Notes: generated by a model from the letters alone, not told the origin. Positions 1 to 8,637 are shown, numbered from the stretch's first letter. The stretch is 64,000 bases of DNA from Curvibacter sp. CHRR-16 (GCF_018474005.1 NZ_JAHCSH010000003.1:310001-374000); one strand, 5' to 3'. Numbers and translations: made by a program.

Positions 1-21
1 GCAGTGCTCATGGGGCCAGAA

Positions 22-51
22 AAATGAAATGGGCAACAGGCTATTTTGCCC
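22..51 (-). terminator. possible intrinsic terminator of the Kef-type antiporter gene
   Basis: On the minus strand a 6-bp stem (GGGCAA with TTGCCC, plus positions 31-36 and 46-51) is followed by ATTTCATTTTT. The antiporter stop codon lies in the loop. The stem is short and the T tract broken, so this is a weak call. Confidence 0.35.
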
Positions 52-2032
52 GCAAAAGATACGTTTCGGCGTCTGCCAACGCAGAAGCTAGGCCAGACAG
101 TACCAAGGTGTCCCCGGCGATGAGTTGTGGATTGTCTTGGCTGTGCAAGATGTGTCCATTGGATTTGCGCACATGCAGCACCCGCACCGACAAGTTGTCC
201 AAGGCGAGTTCGTGCAAGTACAGGCCGCAGCTGGCGGCAGTGTCGGACAGTCGGATGGATGCCAAACGTTGCTGTGCGTCGGCGTCTTCACTGCCCAAAT
301 CGTCAGCACCATGGAAAAAACCGCGCAGCAGGTTGTAGCGGGCATCACGCTGGTCTTGCACGATGCGGATCACGCGCCGCATGGGCACACCAATCAAGGC
401 CAGTGCATGGCTGGCAAGCATGAGCGAGCCCTCCATGGCTTCTGGCACGACTTCCGTAGCTCCTGCTTGTTGCAGTTTTTCCAAGTGCAAATCGTCTTGT
501 GTGCGCACAATGACCGGTACTTGCGGTGCGTGTGAACGCACATGGTGCAGCACCTTGAGCGCTGCGGGTTCGTCCAAATACGTGATCACGACTGCACTGG
601 CGCGGGCCAAACCAGCAGCCATTAAGGCTTGCAGGCGGATGGAGTCGCCATACACCACCGAGTGGCCGGCAGCAGCAGCTTGCCGTACCCGGTCAGGATC
701 CAAGTCCAGAGCAAGGTAGGGTATGTTTTCTTGCTCCAGAATGCGCCCCAAGTTTTGCCCACAGCGACCAAAGCCGCAGATGATGATATGCTCCTTGGCC
801 GACATGGCTTGGCGAGCAATGTGGGTCATTTGCAGCGATTGCATCAGCCATTCGCTGCTAACAAGTTTGAGCACGATGCGGTTGCTGTTGAGGATGACAA
901 AAGGCGTCAGCATCATGGACAGCACCATGGCAGCGAGCACTGGGTTGAGCAGTGGCGCAGGCACCAAAGAATGCTGTTGTGCCAAGGCCAGCAGAACAAA
1001 ACCAAACTCCCCTGCTTGCGCCAAATACAAGCCTGTGCGCATGGCTACCCCAGGGCTTGCACCCAGCAGGCGAGTCAGTCCACCAACTAGGCCGGCTTTG
1101 AGTACCGTGAGGCTGAGCACGAACACCAACACCAGTGGCCAACGCTCTAACACCAAAGCCCAGTCCAGCCGCATGCCAATGCTGATGAAAAACAGTCCTA
1201 GGAGCACATCGTGGAAAGGACGGATATCCGTCTCCACGCGGTGCTTGTATTGGGTTTCCGAAATCAACATGCCCGCAATAAAAGCACCCAATGCCATGCT
1301 CAGGCCAGCCAATTCGGTGAGCCAGCCCAAGCCCAACGTGATGAGCAAAAGATTGAGCATGAACAGCTCATCACTCTTGCGCCGTGCAACCTGCGTCAGC
1401 CAATGGCGCATGACGTATTGCCCGCCACGCAGCAGCAGCGCGATGATGGCTCCTGCCTTCAGGGCTGCCAGCCCAAGATCGATGAGCATGGTGTCGCCCG
1501 AACTGCGCAAGGCTGGAATGAGTACCAGCAAGGGCACCACGGCCAAATCCTGTAGCAACAGCACCCCCAGCACGCGTTTGCCGTGTTCGGATTCCAGTTC
1601 TACGCGCTCAGACATCAGCTTGACCACAATGGCGGTACTGCTCATCGCCAACGCGGCAGCCAGTGCTAAGCCGCCCTGCCAGCTCAGTTGCCACTGGCTG
1701 GGTAACACCCAGCCCAAGCCCAACACCAAACCCACTCCCAGCAACAGGCTGACGAGCACCTGCAGCAAACCCAGTCCAAACACGTGCTTGCGCATGGTGT
1801 GCAAACGGCCCAGGTTGAACTCCAAGCCGATCACAAACATCAGCAGCACCACACCCAGCTCACCGAGGGTATGGACAATATGCTCGTCGTTTGACACCGC
1901 TAGTGCATGGGGGCCGATCAGCATGCCTACGGTCAGGTAGCCCAGCATGGGGGGTAAGCGCAGGCTGCGGCACACGACCACCCCTAATACGGCGGCCAAT
2001 AGGTAAAGAAGGGTGATCTCCAAAGCAGTCAT
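41..2032 (-). CDS. Kef-type monovalent cation:proton antiporter (CPA2 family)
   Basis: Inner-membrane cation/H+ antiporter of 663 residues. Residues 1-390 form about 12 hydrophobic segments with the conserved QD pair near residues 161-162. A Rossmann-type RCK/TrkA-N domain follows with GFGRCG at 420-425 and an acidic strand end (LDLD) near 440. A TrkA-C-like domain occupies roughly the last 90 residues. KefB/KefC, YbaL and related K+/H+ systems share this order, and length is typical. No KefF/KefG-like quinone reductase is adjacent, so regulation by glutathione adducts cannot be inferred. The gene is divergent from kdsD with only 72 bp between. Confidence 0.9.
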   Translation of the reverse strand: MTALEITLLYLLAAVLGVVVCRSLRLPPMLGYLTVGMLIGPHALAVSNDEHIVHTLGELGVVLLMFVIGLEFNLGRLHTMRKHVFGLGLLQVLVSLLLGVGLVLGLGWVLPSQWQLSWQGGLALAAALAMSSTAIVVKLMSERVELESEHGKRVLGVLLLQDLAVVPLLVLIPALRSSGDTMLIDLGLAALKAGAIIALLLRGGQYVMRHWLTQVARRKSDELFMLNLLLITLGLGWLTELAGLSMALGAFIAGMLISETQYKHRVETDIRPFHDVLLGLFFISIGMRLDWALVLERWPLVLVFVLSLTVLKAGLVGGLTRLLGASPGVAMRTGLYLAQAGEFGFVLLALAQQHSLVPAPLLNPVLAAMVLSMMLTPFVILNSNRIVLKLVSSEWLMQSLQMTHIARQAMSAKEHIIICGFGRCGQNLGRILEQENIPYLALDLDPDRVRQAAAAGHSVVYGDSIRLQALMAAGLARASAVVITYLDEPAALKVLHHVRSHAPQVPVIVRTQDDLHLEKLQQAGATEVVPEAMEGSLMLASHALALIGVPMRRVIRIVQDQRDARYNLLRGFFHGADDLGSEDADAQQRLASIRLSDTAASCGLYLHELALDNLSVRVLHVRKSNGHILHSQDNPQLIAGDTLVLSGLASALADAETYLLRAK

Positions 2033-2104
2033 AACCCCATACTAGCAAGAAGCAGGCGTGCTTTAGCCGCTTTTGTCATGGGATCCCGCCGATAGAATCA
2101 CTGC

Positions 2105-3106
2105 ATGACAAGCAGTACACCGACTTGGAGCGCGGCCATGGCCGATAGGGCCTTGCAAATGGCCCGCGATACTTTCGCCATAGAGGCTAGTGCAGTGCAA
2201 GCATTGCAGCAGCGCATAGGCCAAGGTTTTGTCGACAGCGTGCGTGCCATCCTCGCACTACAGGGGCGAGTGATCGTCATGGGCATGGGCAAGAGCGGAC
2301 ATGTAGGGCGCAAAATAGCGGCCACCTTGGCGTCTACGGGTACTCCTGCGCAGTTTGTTCATCCCGGTGAAGCCAGCCATGGCGATTTGGGCATGGTCAC
2401 CGCCCAAGACATGGTCATCCTTATCTCCAACAGTGGCGAGTCACAAGAATTGGCTGCCATCTTGCCCGTGCTCAAACGCTTGGGCGTGCCCTTGGTGGCT
2501 ATGACGGCCAAGCCCCAATCGAGTTTGGCCCGCTTTGCCGACTATTGGATAGACACAGCGGTAGACAAAGAAGCCTGCCCCCACAACTTGGCCCCCACCG
2601 CCAGTACCACGGCACAAATGGCCATGGGCGATGCACTGTCCATGGCTTTGCTCGACGCTCGTGGCTTCAAGCCCGAAGACTTTGCCCGCTCGCACCCCGG
2701 TGGGGCCTTGGGCCGCAAGCTCCTCACCTTGGTGAGCGATGTGATGCGCCATGGAGATGCCGTGCCGCGTGTGCCGTTGTCCGCCACTTTCAGCGAGGTA
2801 ATGCGTGAAATGAGTGCCAAAAACTTGGGTGCTACGGCCGTGGTGGACGATAGCGGTGCATTGCAAGGCATATTCACCGATGGCGACTTGCGCCGCCTGA
2901 TCGAAAAAGGCGAAGACCTGCGAGTAAAAACCGCCGCCGAGGTGATGAAAGCCAAGCCCTACACGGTGTCGGCGCATGCTCTGGCAGTGGATGCCGCTAG
3001 CATGATGGAGCAGCGTCGTATCAATTGTGTTTTGGTACTGGATGGACAAGGGCAGCTCTGTGGTGCGCTCAGTAGCCACGATTTGATGTTGGCCAAGGTG
3101 ATTTGA
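2105..3106 (+). CDS. kdsD: D-arabinose-5-phosphate isomerase (KpsF/GutQ family)
   Basis: Converts ribulose-5-phosphate to arabinose-5-phosphate, the first committed step of Kdo synthesis for LPS, in the cytoplasm. The 333-residue protein has an N-terminal SIS sugar-isomerase domain (about 35-170, with the phosphate-binding ISNSGES motif and the family segment PTASTTAQMAMGDALS) and two CBS domains (about 205-330). Length is typical. It overlaps kdsC by 4 bp, so translation is probably coupled. No clear Shine-Dalgarno precedes the ATG; no upstream in-frame alternative looks better. Confidence 0.95.
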   Translation: MTSSTPTWSAAMADRALQMARDTFAIEASAVQALQQRIGQGFVDSVRAILALQGRVIVMGMGKSGHVGRKIAATLASTGTPAQFVHPGEASHGDLGMVTAQDMVILISNSGESQELAAILPVLKRLGVPLVAMTAKPQSSLARFADYWIDTAVDKEACPHNLAPTASTTAQMAMGDALSMALLDARGFKPEDFARSHPGGALGRKLLTLVSDVMRHGDAVPRVPLSATFSEVMREMSAKNLGATAVVDDSGALQGIFTDGDLRRLIEKGEDLRVKTAAEVMKAKPYTVSAHALAVDAASMMEQRRINCVLVLDGQGQLCGALSSHDLMLAKVI

Positions 3107-3657
3107 TGCCCCAGCATTTCAACCAACGCTTTTCCCCCGCCGTGCTGCAGCGCGCAGCCAGCGTGCGCGTATTCTTCTTTGACATTGACGGCGTGTTCAC
3201 CGATGGTGGCTTGCTGTTCACCGAAACGGGAGAAACCATCAAACGCTTCAACACCTTGGATGGACATGGCATCAAACTCTTGCAGCAGGGGGGGGTGGTG
3301 CCGGTAGTGATCACGGGACGTGATTCGGCCCCGTTGCGCAAGCGGCTCAGTGCCCTGGGTGTAGAGCACGCCTACTTTGGAACGGAAGACAAAGGGCCTG
3401 CTGCCACCGATGCCCTGCAGCGTTTGCAGCTTGAGTGGTCCCAAGCCGCAGCCATGGGGGATGACTGGCCTGACTTGCCCGTGATGCGGCGTGTTGCCTT
3501 GGCCTGTGCGCCAGCCAATGCCCATCCTGAGGTACAGGCCGTGGCCCACTACAGTACCCAAGCCATGGGCGGGCATGGTGCCGTGCGCGAAGCCTGCGAT
3601 TTGGTGTTGCAGGCTGTGGGTGCCTATGATCGCTTGCTTGGGGCGTATCAGCAGTGA
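3103..3657 (+). CDS. kdsC: 3-deoxy-D-manno-octulosonate 8-phosphate phosphatase
   Basis: HAD-superfamily phosphatase that removes phosphate from Kdo-8-phosphate. The 184-residue protein has the nucleophile motif DIDGVFTDG with D27 and D29, motif II ITGRDS, and motif III MGDDWPDLPV. It is the small cap-less tetrameric type and of usual length. It sits between kdsD and lptC with 4-bp overlaps on both sides (ATGATG start region, GTGA end), showing a tightly coupled operon. Confidence 0.95.
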   Translation: MMPQHFNQRFSPAVLQRAASVRVFFFDIDGVFTDGGLLFTETGETIKRFNTLDGHGIKLLQQGGVVPVVITGRDSAPLRKRLSALGVEHAYFGTEDKGPAATDALQRLQLEWSQAAAMGDDWPDLPVMRRVALACAPANAHPEVQAVAHYSTQAMGGHGAVREACDLVLQAVGAYDRLLGAYQQ

Positions 3658-4277
3658 CACTTCGCATGGCACGAATTTGGAGCATGGCGCTGGACAAGCT
3701 GGTGTTGTCCGTGCCTTTGCTGGTCATGGCTGCGCTGGCCTTGGGCACTTACTGGCTGGTGCGCAATACCCCACCACCAGCGGTTGTGGAGCCAGAACCC
3801 GTGCGTGGGCATGAGCCCGATTACTACATGAAGCAGTTCGCCATCCGCACCTATGACGACAAGGGGGCATTGCGTTCTGAGATTACCGGTGAGGTGGCCA
3901 AGCACTTTCCCGATACCAAATGGATTGAGATTGACGGCATCCGCATCCGCTCGGTCGATGCCAAAGGCCGTTTGAGCGAGGCCCAAGCCGACCATGGCTT
4001 GACCGATGACCATGCCAACGAAGTGCAGTTGATCGGCAAAGCCAGCGTCAAGCGCCAAGACCAAGCCTCCGTCAATGCCCCTAGCATCGAATACCACGGC
4101 GAGTTTTTGCACGTGTTCTTGAAGGCCGAACGCATCCGCTCCCACTTGCCAGTGGAAATTCGCCGCGGTAACGATCGTTTTACGGCCGACACGCTGGACT
4201 ACGACGACGTCGAGCGCCAGTTGCTGCTCAAAGGCCGGGTGCGTGCTACCCTGCAACCTCAAAAAACCACGCCTTGA
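3654..4277 (+). CDS. lptC: LPS export ABC transporter periplasmic protein LptC
   Basis: Bitopic inner-membrane protein that passes LPS from the LptBFG transporter to LptA. The 207-residue product has one N-terminal transmembrane helix (about 12-36) and a periplasmic beta-jellyroll LptC domain. The GTG start overlaps the kdsC stop (GTGA). Context kdsD-kdsC-lptC is the classical LPS cluster, but the next gene is not lptA or lptB as usually seen; a short-chain dehydrogenase follows. Confidence 0.88.
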   Translation: MTLRMARIWSMALDKLVLSVPLLVMAALALGTYWLVRNTPPPAVVEPEPVRGHEPDYYMKQFAIRTYDDKGALRSEITGEVAKHFPDTKWIEIDGIRIRSVDAKGRLSEAQADHGLTDDHANEVQLIGKASVKRQDQASVNAPSIEYHGEFLHVFLKAERIRSHLPVEIRRGNDRFTADTLDYDDVERQLLLKGRVRATLQPQKTTP

Positions 4278-4309
4278 CGCTAGCCGGCAAGGCATTGCTA
4301 GTTACTGCC

Positions 4310-5116
4310 ATGTTACACACAGCCCCTTCTTTAGCCCCACTCGTGTTCATCACCGGCGCGTCCAGCGGTTTGGGGCAAGCCATGGCCTTGCAGTATTACC
4401 GTGCTGGCTACCGCTTGGCACTGGTGGCACGGCGCGTGGATGCCATACAAGACTGGGCCAGCAGCCAAGGGCTAGATGCACAACGCTGGCAAAGCTATGC
4501 AGCCGATGTGTCCCATACCGACAGCATCGTGCAAGCCGGTCAGCAATGCCTGCAGCAACAAGGCGTACCCGATGTGGTCATTGCCAATGCCGGTATCAGC
4601 ATTGGCATGGATACACGCGAGCGCACTGACTTGGATGTGATGACCCAACTCCTGGCTACCAACAACGTGGGGCTGGCGGCTACTTTTCATCCTTTTATAG
4701 ACGGCATGGTGCAGCGCGGTAGCGGTGCGCTAGTGGGCATTGCCAGCGTTGCTGGTATACGTGGCTTGCCTGGTCATGGTGCTTATTGCGCCAGCAAAGC
4801 AGCGGTGATTGCCTATTGTGAATCCTTGCGCGGCGAATTGCGTGGCTCCGGGGTGCGTGTAGTGACCCTCCTGCCTGGCTACATAGACACGCCGTTGACA
4901 CGGCAAAATCGCTACAGCATGCCGTTTCTGATGACTGCAGAGGCATTTGCGCAGCGTGCAGTGGCCTCTATTGCCCGTGGAGACTCCTATCGCGTCATAC
5001 CATGGCAAATGGGCATAGTGGCCAAACTGCTGCGCGCTTTGCCCAACGGGCTCTATGACAAAGTGTTGGCTGGGCGTCCGCGCAAGCACCGCCAAGGGCA
5101 GCAGACCAGCCAGTAA
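4310..5116 (+). CDS. SDR-family NAD(P)-dependent oxidoreductase
   Basis: Classical short-chain dehydrogenase of 268 residues: cofactor motif TGASSGLG close to the N-terminus, NAG motif (IANAGIS), catalytic Ser in GIASVAGI, and YCASK as the YxxxK active site. The C-terminal portion is slightly longer than minimal SDRs. The substrate cannot be read from the sequence. I chose the ATG at 4310 rather than a TTG at 4274 because the extra 12 residues are outside the fold. It lies directly behind lptC, where lptA is normally found, and may be co-transcribed. Confidence 0.85.
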   Translation: MLHTAPSLAPLVFITGASSGLGQAMALQYYRAGYRLALVARRVDAIQDWASSQGLDAQRWQSYAADVSHTDSIVQAGQQCLQQQGVPDVVIANAGISIGMDTRERTDLDVMTQLLATNNVGLAATFHPFIDGMVQRGSGALVGIASVAGIRGLPGHGAYCASKAAVIAYCESLRGELRGSGVRVVTLLPGYIDTPLTRQNRYSMPFLMTAEAFAQRAVASIARGDSYRVIPWQMGIVAKLLRALPNGLYDKVLAGRPRKHRQGQQTSQ

Positions 5117-5126
5117 TTGGGGTAAT

Positions 5127-5152
5127 AAAAAAGGCTCCCGATAGGAGCCTTT
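5127..5152 (-). terminator. intrinsic terminator (mainly for the RNA-binding protein gene)
   Basis: Inverted repeat AGGCTCC / GGAGCCT with a 4-nt loop (5131-5151). Read on the minus strand the hairpin is followed by TTTTTT, so it terminates the glycine-rich RNA-binding protein gene. On the plus strand only TTTG follows, so it may act weakly in both directions between convergent genes. Confidence 0.75.
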
Positions 5153-5192
5153 GTCAGCATGGCTGCCAGTGTGGCAACCCATGGGGCAGTGC

Positions 5193-5618
5193 TTAGTAGC
5201 CGCCGCGGTCACCGCCGTAGCCACCGCGATCACCACCGAAGCCGCCGCGAGAACCGCGGTCGCCACCGAAGCCACCACCACGGGGGCCACGATCGCCACG
5301 GTCACCACCGCCGCCGAAGCCACCACCACCACGGGGGCCACCAAAGCCACCAGTGCGGGGAGGACGGGGTTCCATAGGACGGGCTTCGTTCACTACCAGA
5401 CCGCGACCACCGATTTGTTGACCGTGCATGGCATTGATAGCAGTTTGTGCTTCAGCGTCAGACGCCATTTCGACAAAACCAAAACCCTTGGAGCGGCCAG
5501 TGTCACGTTCCATCATGACTTTGGCGCTGGTAACGGTGCCGTGGGGAGCGAAAGCCTGTTGCAGGTCGTTGTCGCGGAAAGAGTAGGGCAGGTTGCCCAC
5601 ATAAAGTTTGTTGCCCAT
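5193..5618 (-). CDS. RRM-domain glycine-rich RNA-binding protein
   Basis: Small RNA-binding protein of 141 residues. An RNA recognition motif fills about residues 1-80 with RNP2 (KLYVGNLPY) and RNP1 (KGFGFVEM). A low-complexity tail of Gly, Arg, Asp and Tyr follows (repeats such as GGFGGDRGG). Bacterial proteins of this build are often cold-inducible RNA-binding proteins. The ATG at 5618 was chosen because it starts the RRM (MGNKLYVGN) and has a good AGGAGT ribosome site; a longer frame upstream is not conserved-looking. The terminator at 5127-5152 ends the unit. Confidence 0.88.
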   Translation of the reverse strand: MGNKLYVGNLPYSFRDNDLQQAFAPHGTVTSAKVMMERDTGRSKGFGFVEMASDAEAQTAINAMHGQQIGGRGLVVNEARPMEPRPPRTGGFGGPRGGGGFGGGGDRGDRGPRGGGFGGDRGSRGGFGGDRGGYGGDRGGY

Positions 5619-5759
5619 GAAAGGACTCCTGAAAAAAATAAAAACGCGATGGAGTCCTGACCCGCTACCGAACAATCCGTTAACCAGAAGAGACGCGATA
5701 CCGACTATTCACCGCACACCCCTTGCGCGCGCAATAAACCACCCGCAAAGGCGCAGCCC

Positions 5760-5787
5760 ATTATGAACGACTTTTGCCGGTGTGGAA
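5760..5787 (-). promoter_or_regulatory. candidate sigma70 promoter of the RNA-binding protein gene
   Basis: On the minus strand TTCCAC (-35, 5782-5787) and CATAAT (-10, 5760-5765) are separated by 16 bp. Transcription from here would give a leader of roughly 135 nt before the ATG at 5618, as in cold-shock mRNAs. The rest of the interval 5619-5843 holds no other gene that I can see. Confidence 0.35.
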
Positions 5788-5843
5788 TTTTTTTTGCGAC
5801 TATTTGTGTTAAAAGTATCTCAATTGGTTGATGCAAGCCCTAA

Positions 5844-5870
5844 TTGCACGGTACAGCGGCTTGCTATACT
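5844..5870 (+). promoter_or_regulatory. candidate promoter of the metX leader
   Basis: TTGCAC (5844-5849) and TATACT (5865-5870) with a 15-bp spacer. The -10 box is good and the spacer short. The predicted start (about 5877) falls just upstream of the SAM-II-like aptamer, which is where a riboswitch promoter should be. Confidence 0.55.
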
Positions 5871-5882
5871 CCTAAACATAAC

Positions 5883-5936
5883 AGCGCCGAATTTGCTCCG
5901 CTTGCGGGCGCTTTAACAAATGCAGCTAAACACGGG
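5883..5936 (+). promoter_or_regulatory. SAM-II-like riboswitch aptamer
   Basis: P1 stem AGCGCC (5883-5888) pairs with GGCGCT (5907-5912). It is followed by the conserved 3' segment ACAAATGCAGCTAAA (5916-5930) and a GGG. This matches the H-type pseudoknot SAM-II class from memory: known members have GCGC, a U-rich loop, the returning stem and AUAAAUGUAGCUAAAAAGGG-like 3' sequence. The position directly before metX fits. SAM binding should sequester GCAGCTAA and let the downstream terminator form, repressing metXW when S-adenosylmethionine is abundant. Confidence 0.82.
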
Positions 5937-5951
5937 ATTGACCACCTCCAG

Positions 5952-5992
5952 ACCCGGTTAGCTGCTTTCAGCCACCGGGTTTTTTGTTTTTT
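5952..5992 (+). terminator. riboswitch-controlled intrinsic terminator before metX
   Basis: Outer stem ACCCGG (5952-5957) with CCGGGT (5975-5980), inner stem GCTG/CAGC (5961-5964, 5969-5972), then a T-rich tract to 5992 ending at the metX ATG. TTAGCTGC (5958-5965) is perfectly complementary to GCAGCTAA (5922-5929) in the aptamer, giving a mutually exclusive antiterminator. Confidence 0.85.
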
Positions 5993-7141
5993 ATGCTCAT
6001 AGCAACACCACAAACCATGCACTTTGAGGCGCCTTTGCCACTGCAAAGCGGCGCCAGCATCCGTGGCTACAGCTTGGCCTACGAGACCTACGGCACCCTC
6101 AATGCCGACAAGTCCAACGCCGTGCTGGTGTGCCACGCGCTCAATGCTTCGCACCACGTAGCCGGTGTGTACGAAGGCCAGCCCCACAGCGAAGGCTGGT
6201 GGGACAACATGATTGGCCCGGGCAAGCCGGTGGACACCAACCAATTCTTTGTCATCGGCATCAACAACCTGGGTTCGTGCTTTGGCTCTACTGGCCCCAT
6301 GCACACCAACCCCGACACTGGACACGTATACGGCGCAGATTTTCCCGTGGTGACGGTGGAAGATTGGGTGAATGCCCAAGCCCGCCTGATCGACGCCTTG
6401 GGCATTGAAAAACTGGCCGTGGTACTGGGGGGCTCGCTGGGCGGCATGCAGGCCCTGAGCTGGACGCTGCAATACCCCGAGCGCATGGCGCACGCCGTGG
6501 TAGTAGCCAGTGCCCCCAACCTGACGGCGGAAAACATCGCCTTCAACGAAGTGGCGCGGCGCGCCATCGTGACCGATCCGAACTTCTTCAGTGGCCACTT
6601 TTACCAATACGGCGTGGTGCCCAAGCGCGGGTTGCGCATCGCCCGCATGATTGGCCACATCACTTACCTGAGCGATGACGTGATGAACGAAAAGTTTGGC
6701 CGTGAGCTCAAAGACGCCGTGCTAGCCAATACCAATGGCTACAAATACAGCACGCAGGAGATGGAGTTCCAAATCGAGAGCTACCTGCGCTACCAAGGCG
6801 ACAAATTCGCCGAGTATTTCGATGCCAACACCTACCTGCTCATCACCCGCGCGCTGGACTATTTCGACCCCGCCAAGGCCTATGGTGGCGATCTGAGCGC
6901 TGCTTTTGCCCGCGCCCAGTGCCAGTACATGCTGGTGAGCTTCACCACCGACTGGCGCTTTAGCCCCAAGCGCAGCCGCGAGCTGGTCAAGGCCCTGTTG
7001 GATAACCGCCGCAACGTGTCGTATGCCGAGATCGATGCCCCCCACGGGCACGACGCCTTCTTGCTCGATGACGAGCGCTACATGGGTGTGATGCGCTCCT
7101 ATTTTGATAGCATCATAGCCAAGCTGGGAGCGGCTGTATGA
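5993..7141 (+). CDS. metX: homoserine O-acyltransferase MetX
   Basis: Activates homoserine for methionine synthesis. The 382-residue alpha/beta-hydrolase-fold enzyme has the nucleophile elbow GGSLGGMQ and the C-terminal His motif [10 protein letters not shown]. Members are homoserine O-acetyltransferases or, in many betaproteobacteria, O-succinyltransferases; the sequence alone does not let me decide. The ATG at 5993 directly abuts the T tract of the terminator and has no visible Shine-Dalgarno; a TTG at 5984 lies inside the tract and is less likely. The gene overlaps metW by 4 bp. Confidence 0.93.
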   Translation: MLIATPQTMHFEAPLPLQSGASIRGYSLAYETYGTLNADKSNAVLVCHALNASHHVAGVYEGQPHSEGWWDNMIGPGKPVDTNQFFVIGINNLGSCFGSTGPMHTNPDTGHVYGADFPVVTVEDWVNAQARLIDALGIEKLAVVLGGSLGGMQALSWTLQYPERMAHAVVVASAPNLTAENIAFNEVARRAIVTDPNFFSGHFYQYGVVPKRGLRIARMIGHITYLSDDVMNEKFGRELKDAVLANTNGYKYSTQEMEFQIESYLRYQGDKFAEYFDANTYLLITRALDYFDPAKAYGGDLSAAFARAQCQYMLVSFTTDWRFSPKRSRELVKALLDNRRNVSYAEIDAPHGHDAFLLDDERYMGVMRSYFDSIIAKLGAAV

Positions 7142-7719
7142 GCGATATGCAAATTATCCGAGCACTGGCCGATTTGGTGCCCCACGGCTCGCGTGTGCTC
7201 GACCTAGGCTGTGGCGACGGTGCCATGCTGGACTACCTGCAGCGCGAACGCGGCTGCACCGGCTACGGCGTGGAGTTGGACGACGCCAACGTGCTGGCCT
7301 GCGTGCAGCGTGGCGTGAACGTGCTGCAACTCAACCTGAACGATGGCCTGTCCATTTTTGAGGACGGCAGCTTTGACGTGGTGCTGCAAATAGACACCAT
7401 CCAGCACCTGCGCAATGCCGAGCAAGTGCTGCTGGAAACCGTGCGCGTGGGGCGGCTGGGCATCATCGCCTTCCCCAACTTTGCCCACTGGCCCAACCGC
7501 CTGAGCGTGCTGCATGGGCGCATGCCCGTGACGCGCCGCCTGCCCTACCAGTGGTACGACACGCCGAATATACGCGTCGGCACCCATGCCGACTTGGCCG
7601 AGTTGGCGCAGAAAAACGGCCTGCGCATCCACGACAGTTTTGGCTTGCAGCAAGGCGGTGTGGTGCGTTGGCTGCCCAACTGGCGTGCTGGGACCAGCGT
7701 GCATGTGCTGAGTCGGTAG
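7138..7719 (+). CDS. metW: methionine biosynthesis protein MetW
   Basis: Rossmann-fold methyltransferase-like protein of 193 residues with the SAM-binding motif [12 protein letters not shown] near residue 20. MetW accompanies MetX in many proteobacteria and is reported to be needed for or to assist MetX activity. The ATGA overlap with metX implies translational coupling and control by the same riboswitch. Confidence 0.93.
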   Translation: MSDMQIIRALADLVPHGSRVLDLGCGDGAMLDYLQRERGCTGYGVELDDANVLACVQRGVNVLQLNLNDGLSIFEDGSFDVVLQIDTIQHLRNAEQVLLETVRVGRLGIIAFPNFAHWPNRLSVLHGRMPVTRRLPYQWYDTPNIRVGTHADLAELAQKNGLRIHDSFGLQQGGVVRWLPNWRAGTSVHVLSR

Positions 7720-7722
7720 GGT

Positions 7723-7745
7723 AACGCATGCCAGTGCGATGCGTT
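7723..7745. other. hairpin between metW and the isomerase gene
   Basis: Perfect inverted repeat AACGCAT / ATGCGTT with a 9-nt loop just after the metW stop. No T run follows on either strand, so it is not a clear terminator; it may stabilise or process mRNA. Confidence 0.4.
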
Positions 7746-7776
7746 AGGCTCCTGCGCAGCTTGCACAAGGAGTGAT

Positions 7777-8637
7777 ATGCCCACCCCCGGATTGCGTTTC
7801 GCTGCTAACCTGAGTTTTCTCTACCCTGAGCTGCCATTTCCCCAGCGCTTTGCCGCGGCGGCTGCGGATGGCTTTGTGGGGGTGGAGTACCTGTTCCCGT
7901 ATGCCCACCCGGCGCGGGACATGGCGCGCTGGTTGGCCGATGCGGGGTTGGAGCAGGTGCTGTTCAACGCGCCGCCTGCTGGGCACACGCACGACGCCAT
8001 GGTGGCAGCGTGGGACTTGGGCGAGCGCGGCACGGCTTGCTTGCCGGGGCGCGAGGCGGAGTTCCGCACTGGGTTTGCGCTGGCGCTGGACTATGCCCAC
8101 ACCCTAGGTTGCCCGCGTGTGCATGTCATGAGTGGCTGTGTGCCCAGTTCTGTGTCCCGTAATGGTGGTGCGGCGGTGAGCAGCTTGGCCTTGCGCGACA
8201 CCTTGCTGGAAAATTTGGCGTGGGCCTTGCCGCAAGCGCAAGCAGCAGGGGTGACGCTGCTGCTGGAGCCACTCAACGGGCGCGATGTGCCGGGCTACTA
8301 CCTGCGCAGCCAAGCGCAAGCCCATGCCATCGTGGAGCTGCTGGGCAGCCCTGCGTTGCAGGTGCAGATGGACCTGTACCACTGCCAAATCAGCGAGGGC
8401 GATGTGACCGCCAAGCTGCGCCAATACCTGCCCACTGGTCGCGTGGGGCATATCCAGATCGCCAGCGTGCCCGAGCGCCAAGAGCCCGATGGCGGTGAGC
8501 TGCACTACCCCTACGTGCTGGGCGTGCTGCAAGAGCTGGGTTACCGCGACTGGATAGGCTGCGAATACCGCCCCCGTGGTGGCACCCACAGCGGCGCCAC
8601 ATCGGCTGGGTTGCAGTGGCTGCGCACGCCTTCGTAG
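7777..8637 (+). CDS. hyi: hydroxypyruvate isomerase family protein
   Basis: TIM-barrel xylose-isomerase-like enzyme of 286 residues that interconverts hydroxypyruvate and tartronate semialdehyde, or 2-oxo-tetronate isomers in the OtnI branch. Visible features are the N-terminal FAANLSFLYPELPF start, EYLFPY, the metal-site glutamate in LLEPLNGRD and the QMDLYHCQ segment (His and Asp metal ligands). Length is slightly above the usual 258-260. An AAGGAG ribosome site precedes the ATG. No glyoxylate carboligase or tartronate semialdehyde reductase is adjacent. Confidence 0.85.
   Translation: MPTPGLRFAANLSFLYPELPFPQRFAAAAADGFVGVEYLFPYAHPARDMARWLADAGLEQVLFNAPPAGHTHDAMVAAWDLGERGTACLPGREAEFRTGFALALDYAHTLGCPRVHVMSGCVPSSVSRNGGAAVSSLALRDTLLENLAWALPQAQAAGVTLLLEPLNGRDVPGYYLRSQAQAHAIVELLGSPALQVQMDLYHCQISEGDVTAKLRQYLPTGRVGHIQIASVPERQEPDGGELHYPYVLGVLQELGYRDWIGCEYRPRGGTHSGATSAGLQWLRTPS

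Noticed and set aside
723-1940. 405-codon frame antisense to the Kef-type antiporter
   Set aside because: Ser/Thr/Pro-rich composition typical of an antisense shadow; the opposite strand encodes an unmistakable transporter.
5195-5380. Repeat array or CRISPR-like periodicity
   Set aside because: The periodicity is codon repetition for Gly, Arg and Asp in the RNA-binding protein tail, without spacers.
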